64,000 bases of DNA from assembly GCA_033977485.1 (NCBI GenBank), contig CM066994.1:119002458-119066457 (forward strand). Reading direction: 5' to 3'. Below the pieces are notes generated by a model. The model worked only from the letters and a program-made list of their open reading frames with translations, made no database searches and had not been told where the DNA came from. Position numbers and translations under genes: made by a program. Of the stretch, positions 46,817 through 56,982 are shown in pieces. The stretch's first letter is position 1; every line of letters starts with the position of its first letter. This stretch comes from Hydrangea macrophylla. Taxonomy: Eukaryota; Streptophyta; Magnoliopsida; Cornales; Hydrangeaceae.

Positions 46817-47322
46817 GGGTGCGTTTAATACCCCAATTAAGTGCTGAAAATTACCATTTAATTGAAAAAGCACCCAAAAGCCTATTGAAAACTTTAAGTG
46901 AATTTTTTTTACTGAAAATAATCACTAAATGCAATTTATTTCAGTACTTGGAACTTTGTTTTCGATATTGCAAACTCAATTCCTTAAAATTTTCAGTACT
47001 TAAAATTCAACACTTAATTTTCAATACTTAGGGTGTGTTTGATAACCTAATTAAGTGGTGAAAACAAAACTTTTAGCACTTATTTTTTTCCAGTGCGTTT
47101 GATAATGTACCACTTAATTGATAAAGTAATCAAAAATTCACTGAAAATTTTAAGTGAAAAATTTCTGCTAAAAATAATCACTAAATGCAGCCTATTTCAC
47201 TATTTGAAATATTGTTTTAAGCATTGCAAATGTCATCTCTTAAAATTTTTAATACTTAAAATTCAGTACTCAATTTTTAATTTTATCAAACAAATTAATT
47301 TTCAATTTTATCAAACGAACCC
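46817..47322. mobile_element. GTTTGATAA-family MITE containing another copy
   Basis: GGGTGCGTTTAATACC at the left, CAAACGAACCC at the right, TAA at 46814-46816 and 47323-47325. Directly abuts the previous copy, sharing TAA. A younger family member is inserted at 47032-47294. Confidence 0.78.
47032..47294. mobile_element. Nested GTTTGATAA-family MITE
   Basis: 263 bp, GGGTGTGTTTGATAACC / TTTTATCAAACAAA ends, TTA on both sides (47029-47031, 47295-47297). Lies inside 46817-47322. Confidence 0.78.
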
Positions 47323-47325
47323 TAA

Positions 47326-49132
47326 GAGTATTATCATAAACTCAACCAAAGTTTTACAAACTTAAGGGGAGAACAGTGTAACTTATCCTCCTTTTCGCAT
47401 GTATGTAACTCTATAAACATATCACAAATTAATTTGCTACTTTCTTCTTTTCCCTTTCCAAAGTAGGCTACCGAACATATACTTTCGATTTCATTTGGTT
47501 CCAAAAACTAGTTAGAAAAGAGAAGCTATTTTATGTCGTTATGAGATAGAAGGTCAAAGTATAAAGGAAATCATTTCAATTCTTTTATGTGAATAAAAAA
47601 ATAATAATACTGAAAATAAGATACGATAATGAAAAACTATAAATTTACCTTCTATCTTTTAAAATTTTTTTTTTTAATGATTTTCTATTATTTGTTAATC
47701 TTTTAACTTTTAATCCAATTGAAGCGTGTCCAAAAAAAATTTTTGAAAAATTATGTCTTTCTCCCTTCCCTTCCCTTTTATTTTTTTTATTTTCTTTAAC
47801 ACTTTTATTTTCCAAACCTACAAACCAATGGGGGCATTGTAACCCAATTTTGTGATATTGCAAAGATGCTTTACTTAAGGAAACATAAATGAGATTATGA
47901 GATGAGAATTAAGAATAAAGAGCTTTTCTGTTCCGCAAATGTTATACCTACACCCTGGACTGAGCGCGTGTAAACTTCACACTAATTCTAGATTTAAAAC
48001 AGTCATTTCAATCCATTATCCCATATCTTGGGAAAGTAATCCATCTAATTTAAGATGCGGTTGCGAAAATAGTTCATATGTGAACCAATTTTATAGATTT
48101 AGGTGTTTAATGAGTGTTAATTTTTATGCGTAGTACTTTGTACATAGGCAAAACCAGAAATTGGAGCCCCTGAGTGTCGTCTCAGTCCATAGGAAAACAG
48201 GGCTCCATGGGGGGTTCGAAGTCAGCGTCCCCTTACCAATTTTTTTTTTTTTTCTATCCATATATTTGGATATGATTTTCTATATTAGACTAAATTATCA
48301 ACCCAAGCATTGTGTCTCAATTAATTGGGGTATGCTATATGAATCCTTTTTAGTGTTGAAAGGTTTTATACTTGTAATTCTCATTATATATACTATATAT
48401 TGAATTTTTGGTGAGTTTTGATACTCTTCATTCAAATCTACACTCATTTGATGATTTAGGGTGGTCTGGATTGTAATTAGTGTTGTCAAATGGAGTATAT
48501 ATTTACATCCTAAAAAAATTGTAAAGGACAGTATGTAACTTATTTTGACTTATAAGAAAGAGCACAAGTTTGTTTTATTTGGGGTGCTAGAAGACAAAGT
48601 AAAAGTGGGAATCACATATGTACATGCATAATAGTGTAGAAATTTCTATGTGAGTGGTGCCATGACACTCTACACTATAGGCTTAGTTCCGCCCCTGACT
48701 TCGTGCCTAGTCTAACAAATACTTTAAAATTAGTTATTTGTCAAATCTATATTAGCTTATTCTTGCAAGAACTAAATAAAAAGTAAAATATGGACTGAAC
48801 CTGTTTCTATTTTAAACTTGGGTAGTTCTACGGGCAGAAACAAAATCTATAAACACAATTAACAAATGGACTTCTGTGGATCCTACAGTGTCAGTAGACT
48901 CCACAGTATCAGTGGACCACATCGGGAGGGAGATTAAATGTGTCTCTCATTCTTTAAACTTTTCTAAAACGGACACCCTGGAATCTCTATGTATAGAGCG
49001 TGTTGTTTACACTCTTAACAAAAGCGTGGGTATTGCATTCCCCTCAGTATCCACTTTTCCTTTTAATTGTGACTGAAACTAGCACTACAGTTGCAGTTTC
49101 TTGTTTCCACTCTCTCTCTTCTATTGTACTTA
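47326..49132. other. Intergenic DNA upstream of the MYC_N gene
   Basis: A degraded element with CCGCCCCT-type right end lies at about 48140-48700. A stretch at 48870-48945 with 'CACAGTATCAGTGGACC' recalls the loop of the MITE at 33169. No gene seen. The promoter of the gene at 49162 should lie at the right end; no TATA box was obvious. Confidence 0.4.
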
Positions 49133-49156
49133 CTCTCTCTCTCTCTCTCTCTCTCT
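49133..49156 (+). repeat. (CT)n tract just upstream of the MYC_N gene start
   Basis: CT repeat ending in TAG five bases before the ATG at 49162. It is either a CT-rich 5' UTR or a polypyrimidine tract plus AG of an intron in the 5' UTR. Confidence 0.85.
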
Positions 49157-49161
49157 AGACA

Positions 49162-50506
49162 ATGGAAGGTGGACTTCCCATGCTTAATTGTCTGTTGCAG
49201 CACACACTCCAAAGCTTATGTACATATTCAGATTCTTCATCCTCTTCCAAATGGGTTTATGCAGTCTTTTGGAGGATTTTGCCAAGGAACTACCCTCCAC
49301 CAAAGTAAGCTAATTTTTTGTAGCTTTGCAAAGTTACAATTATATTTCAAATTTGAGTAATTCCAAGGTCATATATACATATATACATCTATCTTTATAG
49401 CTCAAAATCACATTGCTCTGTGTTTTTCAGGTGGGATTATGGAGGAGGTGCACTTGATCGAGCCAAGGGAAACAAAAGGAATTGGTAAGTAATTTTATAA
49501 TCTTTATGACAAAACAAAGCATACCCATGTTGAAATTTTGCTCAAATTTTTTTTTCTTGAATTGGGTTTTGGTTTTGGAATTCTTGTTTGGGTAGATGGC
49601 TTTTGTGATTTTATAGTTATACCCAAAAAAAAAAAAAACATAACATACCCATGTGGCAATTTGGTTCAAATTGTGTTCTTTCAATTGGGTTTTGGTTTTT
49701 AGGATTCTTGTTAGGAAAGATGGATTTTGTGATTTTTCTGATTTTATAGACTTTCAAATAAAAACATAACATACCCATGTGGCAATTTGGTTCAAATTGT
49801 GTTCTTGAATTGGGATTTTTGTGAATTTATAGACTTAAACATACCCATGTGGCAATTTAGTTCAAATTGTGTTCTTTGCATTGGGTTTTGGTTTCTTCTA
49901 GGATTCTTGTTTGGGAAGATGGCTTCTGTGATTTTTGTGAATGCGAAAGGGCCGGAAGTGGGTACATAAAAGGGAGGTTTGGAGCTGATATTTTCTTCAA
50001 AATGTCTCATGAGGTCTACAATTATGGTGAAGGGTAAGAAATAAAGCCTCATTTTAATATTCTTTCTATTTTTTTAGTACTTATTTTTTGGGGGGGGATT
50101 TGCAAGAGAAGAAATTTAGGAGTTAAAAAGTAAATTTAATTGTGAATTTTGGGTGCAGTTTGGTGGGGAAAGTTGCAGCAGATAACAGTCACAAATGGGT
50201 GTTTAGAGATAGCACGAATGAAAATGATCCTAGTTTCATCTCCTCATGGAATGTATCAATTGACCCTGTAAGAGAAATTATTATTATTTTTATTTTTTTT
50301 ATTATAATTTCTTAACTTTCCCTATAAATCAAAAGAGTTCAAATCAAAATTATTCCATTTTCAGTGAAAAAATTCTTATTTTCTTTTTTTGTTCATCCCA
50401 TGAAGCAGCAACCAAGGGCATGGGAGGTCCAATTCAATTCAGGTATTCAGGTCAGTTTCTCTTGCAATGCTGATCAAAAAATTGAAAAATATATATGTGC
50501 ACACAG

Positions 50507-50545
<39 letters not shown>

Positions 50546-51631
50546 AAAAATTGCTAAATTAATTCCATCAGAAGTTTAATTCGCAACTCTACTCTATTCT
50601 TTACAGACAATTGCCATCATATCTATAAGAGAAGGCATAATTCAACTGGGCTCATTGAATAAGGTATCCCTATCTAAATACAAATATAATATGGGTAATA
50701 CTTGGCACATACCCAAGACAATTTTTTTTGGACATAACTCAAGAGATGTGTCTATAGTGTCCAAGAAGTTGTGTCTATAGGTGTGTCCCAATCTTTACTC
50801 ATATAATATACATATATAGGGGGGGGGGGGGGGGGGGGGTGGTTTGACAGTTTGTTGCAGCTTATGAGTTGACTTTTTCAGCTTCTAGCTTATTATAAGT
50901 TTAAGTTGTATGAAACAGGCTTTAGCTTATAACTTATTTTAAGTAGAAAATAACTTAAAAGTTAAAAGTATAAGCTAACTTATCAAAAGCAGGATTTTAG
51001 ATGCTTTTCAGATTATAGCTTCTCAACTTATTTTAAGCTGCAAACAGGGGCATAGTACAATATCTTGGATGATGATGATTTGTGGATATTTTAGATTGTT
51101 GAAGATCTGAATTTGGTGATAAACATCCAAAGGAAATTCAGCTACCTCCAAAGCATACCAGGAATTTATGCAATACAAAGACCATATCTACCAATTCAAC
51201 ATCCATACACATTCAAACCAAACAATCCCCAAATTATGATCCAAACCCATGAATCAAACCTCATAATCAACAACAAACCTCAACTGACCGGATCAAAAAG
51301 ACTTTCAGGCGAAAACCCAAATGGGTCTCCGATCAAATCCATCAATTTGGGCTTCAACAGCCCACAAAATGGCATTTCTGGCCCATCACCACCACAGCCC
51401 ATCTGGCCCATTCCACCTCTCTTGCCCCCCATGTCTTGTAGCTTGGGAGCTCTGTTATCAAAGCTACCTTCTGTTGTACCTTCATATGAAGTCATTGAAG
51501 CACTTGACAGAGCTCTGGATAGCAAGAGGACAAGCCAAAGTGTTAAGGTTGATAATGCTGATATAAAAGTGGAGCCCACTTGTGGAGTAGAGGGAGGTCA
51601 AGAAGAGAAACCCAGTTCCTTAAAACTCTAA
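49162..51631 (+). CDS. bHLH-MYC_N-domain protein ('WNK-related', At5g53900/At3g15240-like)
   Basis: Seven exons: 49162-49304, 49431-49484, 49902-50033, 50159-50267, 50409-50450, 50607-50663, 51095-51631; all GT-AG with matching phases, 357 aa. Residues 1 to about 190 form the MYC/MYB N-terminal type domain found in MYC-type and LONESOME HIGHWAY-type plant regulators (KWVYAVFWRILPRNYPPPK, LVWEDGFCDF, KMSHEVYNYGEGLVGKVAAD, HKWVF, IRFEGIIQLGS-like segment). No basic helix-loop-helix follows, so it is unlikely to bind DNA by that route. The C-terminal third is Pro/Ser/Asn-rich and ends in a conserved-looking block (LGALLSKLPSVVPSYEVIEA). Plant databases call this group 'WNK-related', but no kinase motif is visible. 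Intron 2 contains repeated copies of the exon-3 border; intron 6 has a MITE and a 21-G run. Confidence 0.88.
49509..49950 (+). repeat. Four tandem copies of an intron/exon-3 junction
   Basis: Units begin near 49509, 49637, 49760 and 49838, each opening with CATACCCATGT and a TTGGTTCAAATTGTG-like stretch. Units 1, 2 and 4 continue into ATTCTTGTTTGGGAAGATGG-like sequence. Only the last holds the real exon 3 start (49902); the others are decayed copies within intron 2. Confidence 0.85.
50693..50800. mobile_element. Mutator-like MITE in MYC_N-gene intron 6
   Basis: 108 bp. GGGTAATACTTGG at the left, CCCAATCTTTACTC at the right, perfect 9-bp TSD ATATAATAT (50684-50692, 50801-50809). Ends related to 33169-33342. 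Confidence 0.78.
50819..50839 (+). repeat. Run of 21 G
   Basis: Uninterrupted G homopolymer followed by TGG, in intron 6 of the MYC_N gene. On the RNA it would be a G-quadruplex candidate; length in the assembly may be unreliable. Confidence 0.9.
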
Positions 51632-53642
51632 TTTGGGGTTGGAAGATAAGGTGGTTGTGGGATTGGGGTTTGGAGATATGAGCGAAGGGACAAGCTAGGG
51701 GCTTTGGTAATTGGTACTTGATTAATTAGGAAAGTGAAAAAAAATTGCATTAATTTGTGATTAAGAGATGGTTTTAGTACTTCTTGCCTCTTGGGTTTGG
51801 TTGGTTGGTTGGTGGCTTACTTCTTTTTTTTTTTGATAACGGTTGGTGGCTTACTTATGCTCAATTGTACTCTTTTTATTGATAATATAATTATATTTAT
51901 GGCAATATAGGCACTTTTTTTTTTTTTTTCTGCTCCTTTAACTTAGTTGGAGGTTGTTGGGTAACACAAAAACAGTTTCATAGACAAGAATCAATTTTGA
52001 ATAGTTGTGTTTGTGTGCCTGTTTTTTAGTTGTGTAGGAGTCCATATCATGCTTAAAAAATAGTCCAATATTTTGTTCTTTGTTGAATCACTACAACACT
52101 GGTTTTTATCAGAACCTGATAACGTGAGATTGATCTGAACCTAATTATGTTTTCAGCATTTCCAAACACATCTTACCAGTCATTGTCTCTCTTACACCCA
52201 CATACATACATATGTATGTTACAAGTAACTATTCAATGCAATGGGGGTTACCACGTTAGCAAAATAACATACTCACATATTTGAGATTTGCTAAATAATG
52301 GGTTGTAGATGGCTAAATCAAGGGTTCAGATTTGATTGTTGCAAAATAACTGTTACAATGAATATTTTCTCGTATGTTACAGACCGCTATTGTATACCTT
52401 CTTTTCTTCCTCAACGTCAAAATTGAAAGTCAAAATCACATCAAAGCTCAGCTGAGCTCAATGTAATTCCTCAAAATACAAGCGATGTCTACGTAATTAG
52501 GGCATACTTCTGGGGAGGTCAGTGTAATTTACCCTTAGCATAATTACTGTTAATTAATTTAGGAGCACTACTTGTAATTGTCAAAAATTTCAAGGGATTA
52601 TACCATGCTACTTATTAGTTTTCGCTTTTCACCTTCCTCTTAACTTTATCCTACTAATTGCATAAAACCAAAAAAAATTGGTGAAAATGATGATTCAAAA
52701 GCAATGCTAGTACTTCCAACGACATATATCATGGTAGAAAAGATTGTCAATTTTGGTAAGCAATCAACAAGTTCACTTCTTTTTTTTTTTTTTTTTTTTC
52801 CTACCGGTCAAAGATGGCAACATTATATATATTTTGCACATGAAAATTATCTTCATTTTTTTTTTCCTTACTTATTTAAGCGAATAGAGTAACTCAGAAG
52901 TAGAATTCACAATAATGCTCTACGTCCCATTGTCCATTAATGTGAACTACCTAAAAACCCAAATCTACCCGTCCACCATTGACAAAGCATCATTTTCCTG
53001 GACACTTTTTGAGATTTTAAGGTTCTTTTTAGTAAATAAGAAACTTAGAATATATTGCAAGGAAATTCTTTCCATTACACAAAAAAATAAATAATAATAA
53101 TAGTAATTCAAGATTGTAACATTTCTATTATGAAGAACGTAACATTATAGTTATTTAAATTGTTGTAGATGTAATTTACGCAAGATTTATTTTCTTACAT
53201 ATAGGAGTATATAAATATAGGAGTCCGGATCCTCAACAGCAAGGACCCGACATCACCTGTATGTGGGGTTAATTGGCACCACCATACATTTTTCTTTCCT
53301 TTTTGGCAAAAAAATAAAAATAAAAAATTGCATAGTCGTGCAAATCCCCCACATGGGGTGCTGCCAACTTCCTCACGGCCGATGATCCAAAGCCTAAATA
53401 TAGACCAACAACACATTCCGAAATTACCCTATACTCATGACTAAATGTTGTCAAGTCAAGTCTTAAACCGAAGGACAAGAAATGAGTGTTTGAGTTCGAT
53501 TCCCTTCAAGTGTGTAGATCAAGCAATTCGATTTATGTGAAGAGTCGACTTTGCACGAAGCTCCAGCATTAGTCCAATGAAGAAAGTGATAGCCTAGCTA
53601 GTGATCCACTCTTATAGCTAAATTTCCAATAATAATAATAAC

Positions 53643-53673
<31 letters not shown>

Positions 53674-53771
53674 GATAAAAATAAGAAAATGAAATTTTAG
53701 CCCAAGTCATTTCCAAAGCATCCTTCATCTTTAGTCCAACATTATGGAGTTGAAATCAATTGTCCTTAATC
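51632..53771. other. 3' flank of MYC_N gene and intergenic DNA
   Basis: 3' UTR region, then AT-rich intergenic DNA with T-rich runs and a partial GTGTAATTTACCC MITE end at about 52520. An (AAT)n microsatellite lies at about 53629-53674. No gene seen. Confidence 0.45.
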
Positions 53772-53776
53772 TATTA

Positions 53777-54247
53777 TGTAAAATGCATACACACATGCAT
53801 AAGGATCGAGTATAGGTGCGTTACCTAGCGGAATAACTCGATAGATCGGTGAAACGGCGTTGTTACGACCCCTCCTTGTAACCACGAGTTTGCTGCGTCC
53901 GTGTACCTTCCCGTGCTCGTATTAGTCGCAGAGAATACTTCTTGAGCGTTCTCCGATAAAGCCACGATCTAAATCCCAAGCCTCAAGGTGATTAGCTAGA
54001 GAGAGAATTCGTGAGTTAGAGAGAGAGAGAGACTAACGTGAGGGAGGAAAGAGGGCTGCTGAGATTGTATTCTAATCTCATGTGTTAGTAGGTTTTGTAA
54101 TGCACATAACTATATATAGGCATATAACAAAACCTAATGGGCTTGGACCCCCAAAAGCCCGTTGCTTTCGTGTCCAAGCCGAACCCCTTTGGACCCAGTC
54201 CAATAACATGTGGGTGCCCGTATGGCTTGTCCACAATATTTGTTACA
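53777..54247 (-). repeat. 3' LTR of Copia-2
   Basis: 471 bp. The minus strand begins TGTAACAAATATTG and ends TTTTACA. A TATA-like TATATATA lies at 54111-54118 and a GA repeat at 54018-54031. Identical to the other LTR block by block. Confidence 0.97.
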
Positions 54248-54259
54248 TCTCCCACTCAC
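54248..54259 (-). other. Polypurine tract of Copia-2
   Basis: GTGAGTGGGAGA on the minus strand directly precedes the 3' LTR. Confidence 0.85.
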
Positions 54260-55467
54260 CCACATAGGATTGATACTAAAACCAATCTCTCAACTCAACG
54301 GAACTTCGCAACTCCTCATACAGGGAAATAGAACGTGCGACCTTACGAAAAGAAAGTACAGCGACAGGAGTGTAATGCCAAATCATCACCATAACCAGCA
54401 AGACACATCACTCGGAAGCTTCTCGTGTATGCCTTAGACGATTCAACCACACCGGACACAGCATTCTCAATCCCTCGGTGAAAAGAATTGCTGCACCACC
54501 TCAATGTAGTGTACTCATGACATATCAGTAACAAAATACGATTGTCGCAGGCCCGCTAATGAGTCACAAAACATGGTGTGTTATTGAATAGTCTTCCCTG
54601 AGCCCACATGCCAATCTGACTAACTTAACCGCTTGCCCAGACACGCCCCATAGAACGGAATTATCTCTTCGTTCTAGGATAGCATGCTAAAGTAGCTGTC
54701 ATCAAGCGTCCTCTTCATGACATAGTCTCAAGTCGTGAAGGCAACCAGTTTGTAGGATAACCAATGTCTTGGATATGCTACATGGCTCACACAGCAATGA
54801 AGAGGAATCCATTCACTGCTCCACAGTCGATCGCAAAAGCACATACAGTATGATATGTATGCTATGGCGTTCTTCCATAAAAAAAATGGGCATGTCACTC
54901 TGTGTTTGGAAAAACAAGTAACGCCATACGAATCTTAGTCTAGACGTTACACAAAACGTCTAACCTGAGTCTCCAGCACAGTCGCTCTTCTTAGCGCCCG
55001 TCTGAAAATTCACATTCGGCTATAAACAGGCTACATAGAGTTGTGGGATATCTCTATGTACGACCAAATGTAAAAGGTCTCATCTTAGATCCATCTAAGG
55101 CGACATATATAAAAATAAAGATTTATATCTAGCTCGCTGTCCTTATACTGCGTAGATATAAGTGTTCAAGCTCGCTTTCTAAGCGCTATGGACACACATG
55201 TCCTAGCTAGCTATCTAAGCGCCATGAACACAAATGTCTCATCTTGCTCGCCATCTAAGCGCCGTGGACACACATGTCCTACTTCGCTATCTCGGCGCCA
55301 AGGTGAATCACCCGTGTGAGCAGGTCAATTCAAGCCCGGTGACATATTAGAAATGTGCATTCATTCCATTCATACAACAATTATATATATGGAAATCAAC
55401 AAATTTATTATTAACTGGATAATAATAAGAATAATAATGTCAAATCCAATACAAGTGTCTAAGCATA
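54260..55467 (-). other. Copia-2 3' non-coding region with tandem repeats
   Basis: About 1.2 kb between the RNase H stop and the polypurine tract. At about 55133-55302 there are four to five imperfect copies of a 37-39-bp unit with CTATCTAAGCGCC and GGACACACATGTCCTA. No open frame of note. Confidence 0.75.
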
Positions 55468-56982
55468 TCAAATCCTACGAAGTCCCATGCTGCTAATGTG
55501 GGATAGAAAAACATCTCTGGCAATGGGCTTGGTTAATGGATCAGCCACCATGCTGCCAGTGGAGATATGCCTCAAGACAACTTCCCCTTGCGCAACCATG
55601 TCTCGAATGTAGTGATGACGGATATCTATGTGCTTTGACTTCCCATGGTATTTGGGGTCTTTTGCATAGGCCAAGGCTGATGTGCTATCACTGTAAATGA
55701 GCACTGCTTCATCCCCATAAGGCGAAGAGCCTAGGCGTTGCAAAAACCTCCTCAACCAGACAGCTTCCTGAACTGCTGCCGAACAAGCCACATACTCTGC
55801 CTCCATCGTGGATAATGCGATGCATGACTGTTTCTTGCTACACCATGAGATTGCTCCACCTCCAAGTGTGAATGCGTAGCCAGAAGTGGACTTGCGTTCA
55901 TCTTTATCGCTAGCCCAATCAGCATCACTGTATCCTCTCAGCTTCAAATCTCCTCCATGATAACAAAGGGCAAGATCCATAGTCCCGCGAATGTATCGCA
56001 GGATCCGCTTCACTGCTCTCCAGTGATATGGACCAGGGTTACTCTGGTAACGACTAACTAGACCCACCGCATAGCAGATGTCTGGACGAGTACACAACAT
56101 AGCGTACATCAGACTCCCTATTGCAGATGCATATGGCACGTTGGACATCTGTTCCTTTTCCTCTTCATTCTTAGGACAATGATCTAAAGTCAAGTGGAAT
56201 GCCTTATCAACTGGAGTGTCAATGGGTTTTGAGTTATTCATGTGAAAACGCTCAAGAACCTTCTTTAAGTAAGTCTCTTGAGACAAACACAGAAGTTTCT
56301 TTGACCGATCTCTCACAATCTTAACTCCCAACACATAGTTGGCCTCACCCATGTCCTTTATCTCAAACTGAGAGGACAGCCACTCTTTAGTGGCGACAAT
56401 GGCACTCATGTCATTTCCAGCTAAAAGGATGTCATCGACGTACAAAGATAGAATCAGAATACTCTTCTTGGACTGTTTGATGTACACACAGTGGTCCTCC
56501 TCAATCATCTCAAAACCAAAAGAGGTGATTGAATCATGGAACCTCAAGTACCACTGCCTCGACGATTGCTTGAGTCCATAAATAGATCGCTTGAGACGGC
56601 ACACTTTGCGCTCATTCCCTTTGGTTATAAAACCAACAGGTTGATCCATATAGATCTCTTCGTCTAGTTCTCCATTGAGAAACGCAGTTTTGACATCCAT
56701 CTGAAAGAGTTCTAAGTCTAAATGTGCGACGATTGCTAGAATAAGGCGTATGGAGGCAAATCTCACCACAGGGGAGAACGTGTCTCCATGGTCTATACCC
56801 TCTCGTTGGGTATAACCTTTCGCCACTAGGCGCGCCTTATACTTGTCAATTGATCCATCTGCCTTACGCTTGACTTTGAAAACCCACTTGTTTCCAATGG
56901 TCTTACGGTCAGGCGGAATATCAACTAACTCCCAGACTTTATTCTTGTCCATAGAGCTCAACTCCTCTTGCATAGCAACCAT
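55468..56982 (-). CDS. Copia-2 reverse transcriptase and RNase H part of gag-pol, 504 aa
   Basis: Follows the TAG codon in the same frame as gag. Copia RVT_2 reverse transcriptase with WVFKVK, KARLVAKGY, QMDVKTAFLNGELDEEIYM and the catalytic YVDD (56431-56442). RNase H with GYSDADWASDKDERKSTSG, STMEAEY and a C-terminal SKHIDIRHHYI segment. All catalytic motifs look intact. The ATG at 56980-56982 immediately after the stop is probably an internal Met and not a true start; in relatives this is one polyprotein with gag and integrase. Confidence 0.9.
   Translation of the reverse strand: MVAMQEELSSMDKNKVWELVDIPPDRKTIGNKWVFKVKRKADGSIDKYKARLVAKGYTQREGIDHGDTFSPVVRFASIRLILAIVAHLDLELFQMDVKTAFLNGELDEEIYMDQPVGFITKGNERKVCRLKRSIYGLKQSSRQWYLRFHDSITSFGFEMIEEDHCVYIKQSKKSILILSLYVDDILLAGNDMSAIVATKEWLSSQFEIKDMGEANYVLGVKIVRDRSKKLLCLSQETYLKKVLERFHMNNSKPIDTPVDKAFHLTLDHCPKNEEEKEQMSNVPYASAIGSLMYAMLCTRPDICYAVGLVSRYQSNPGPYHWRAVKRILRYIRGTMDLALCYHGGDLKLRGYSDADWASDKDERKSTSGYAFTLGGGAISWCSKKQSCIALSTMEAEYVACSAAVQEAVWLRRFLQRLGSSPYGDEAVLIYSDSTSALAYAKDPKYHGKSKHIDIRHHYIRDMVAQGEVVLRHISTGSMVADPLTKPIARDVFLSHISSMGLRRI

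Noticed and set aside
50819..50839. Poly-G run as an assembly gap marker
   Set aside because: Kept as sequence because both flanks are ordinary intron DNA; I cannot decide without reads, so it is listed only as a finding.
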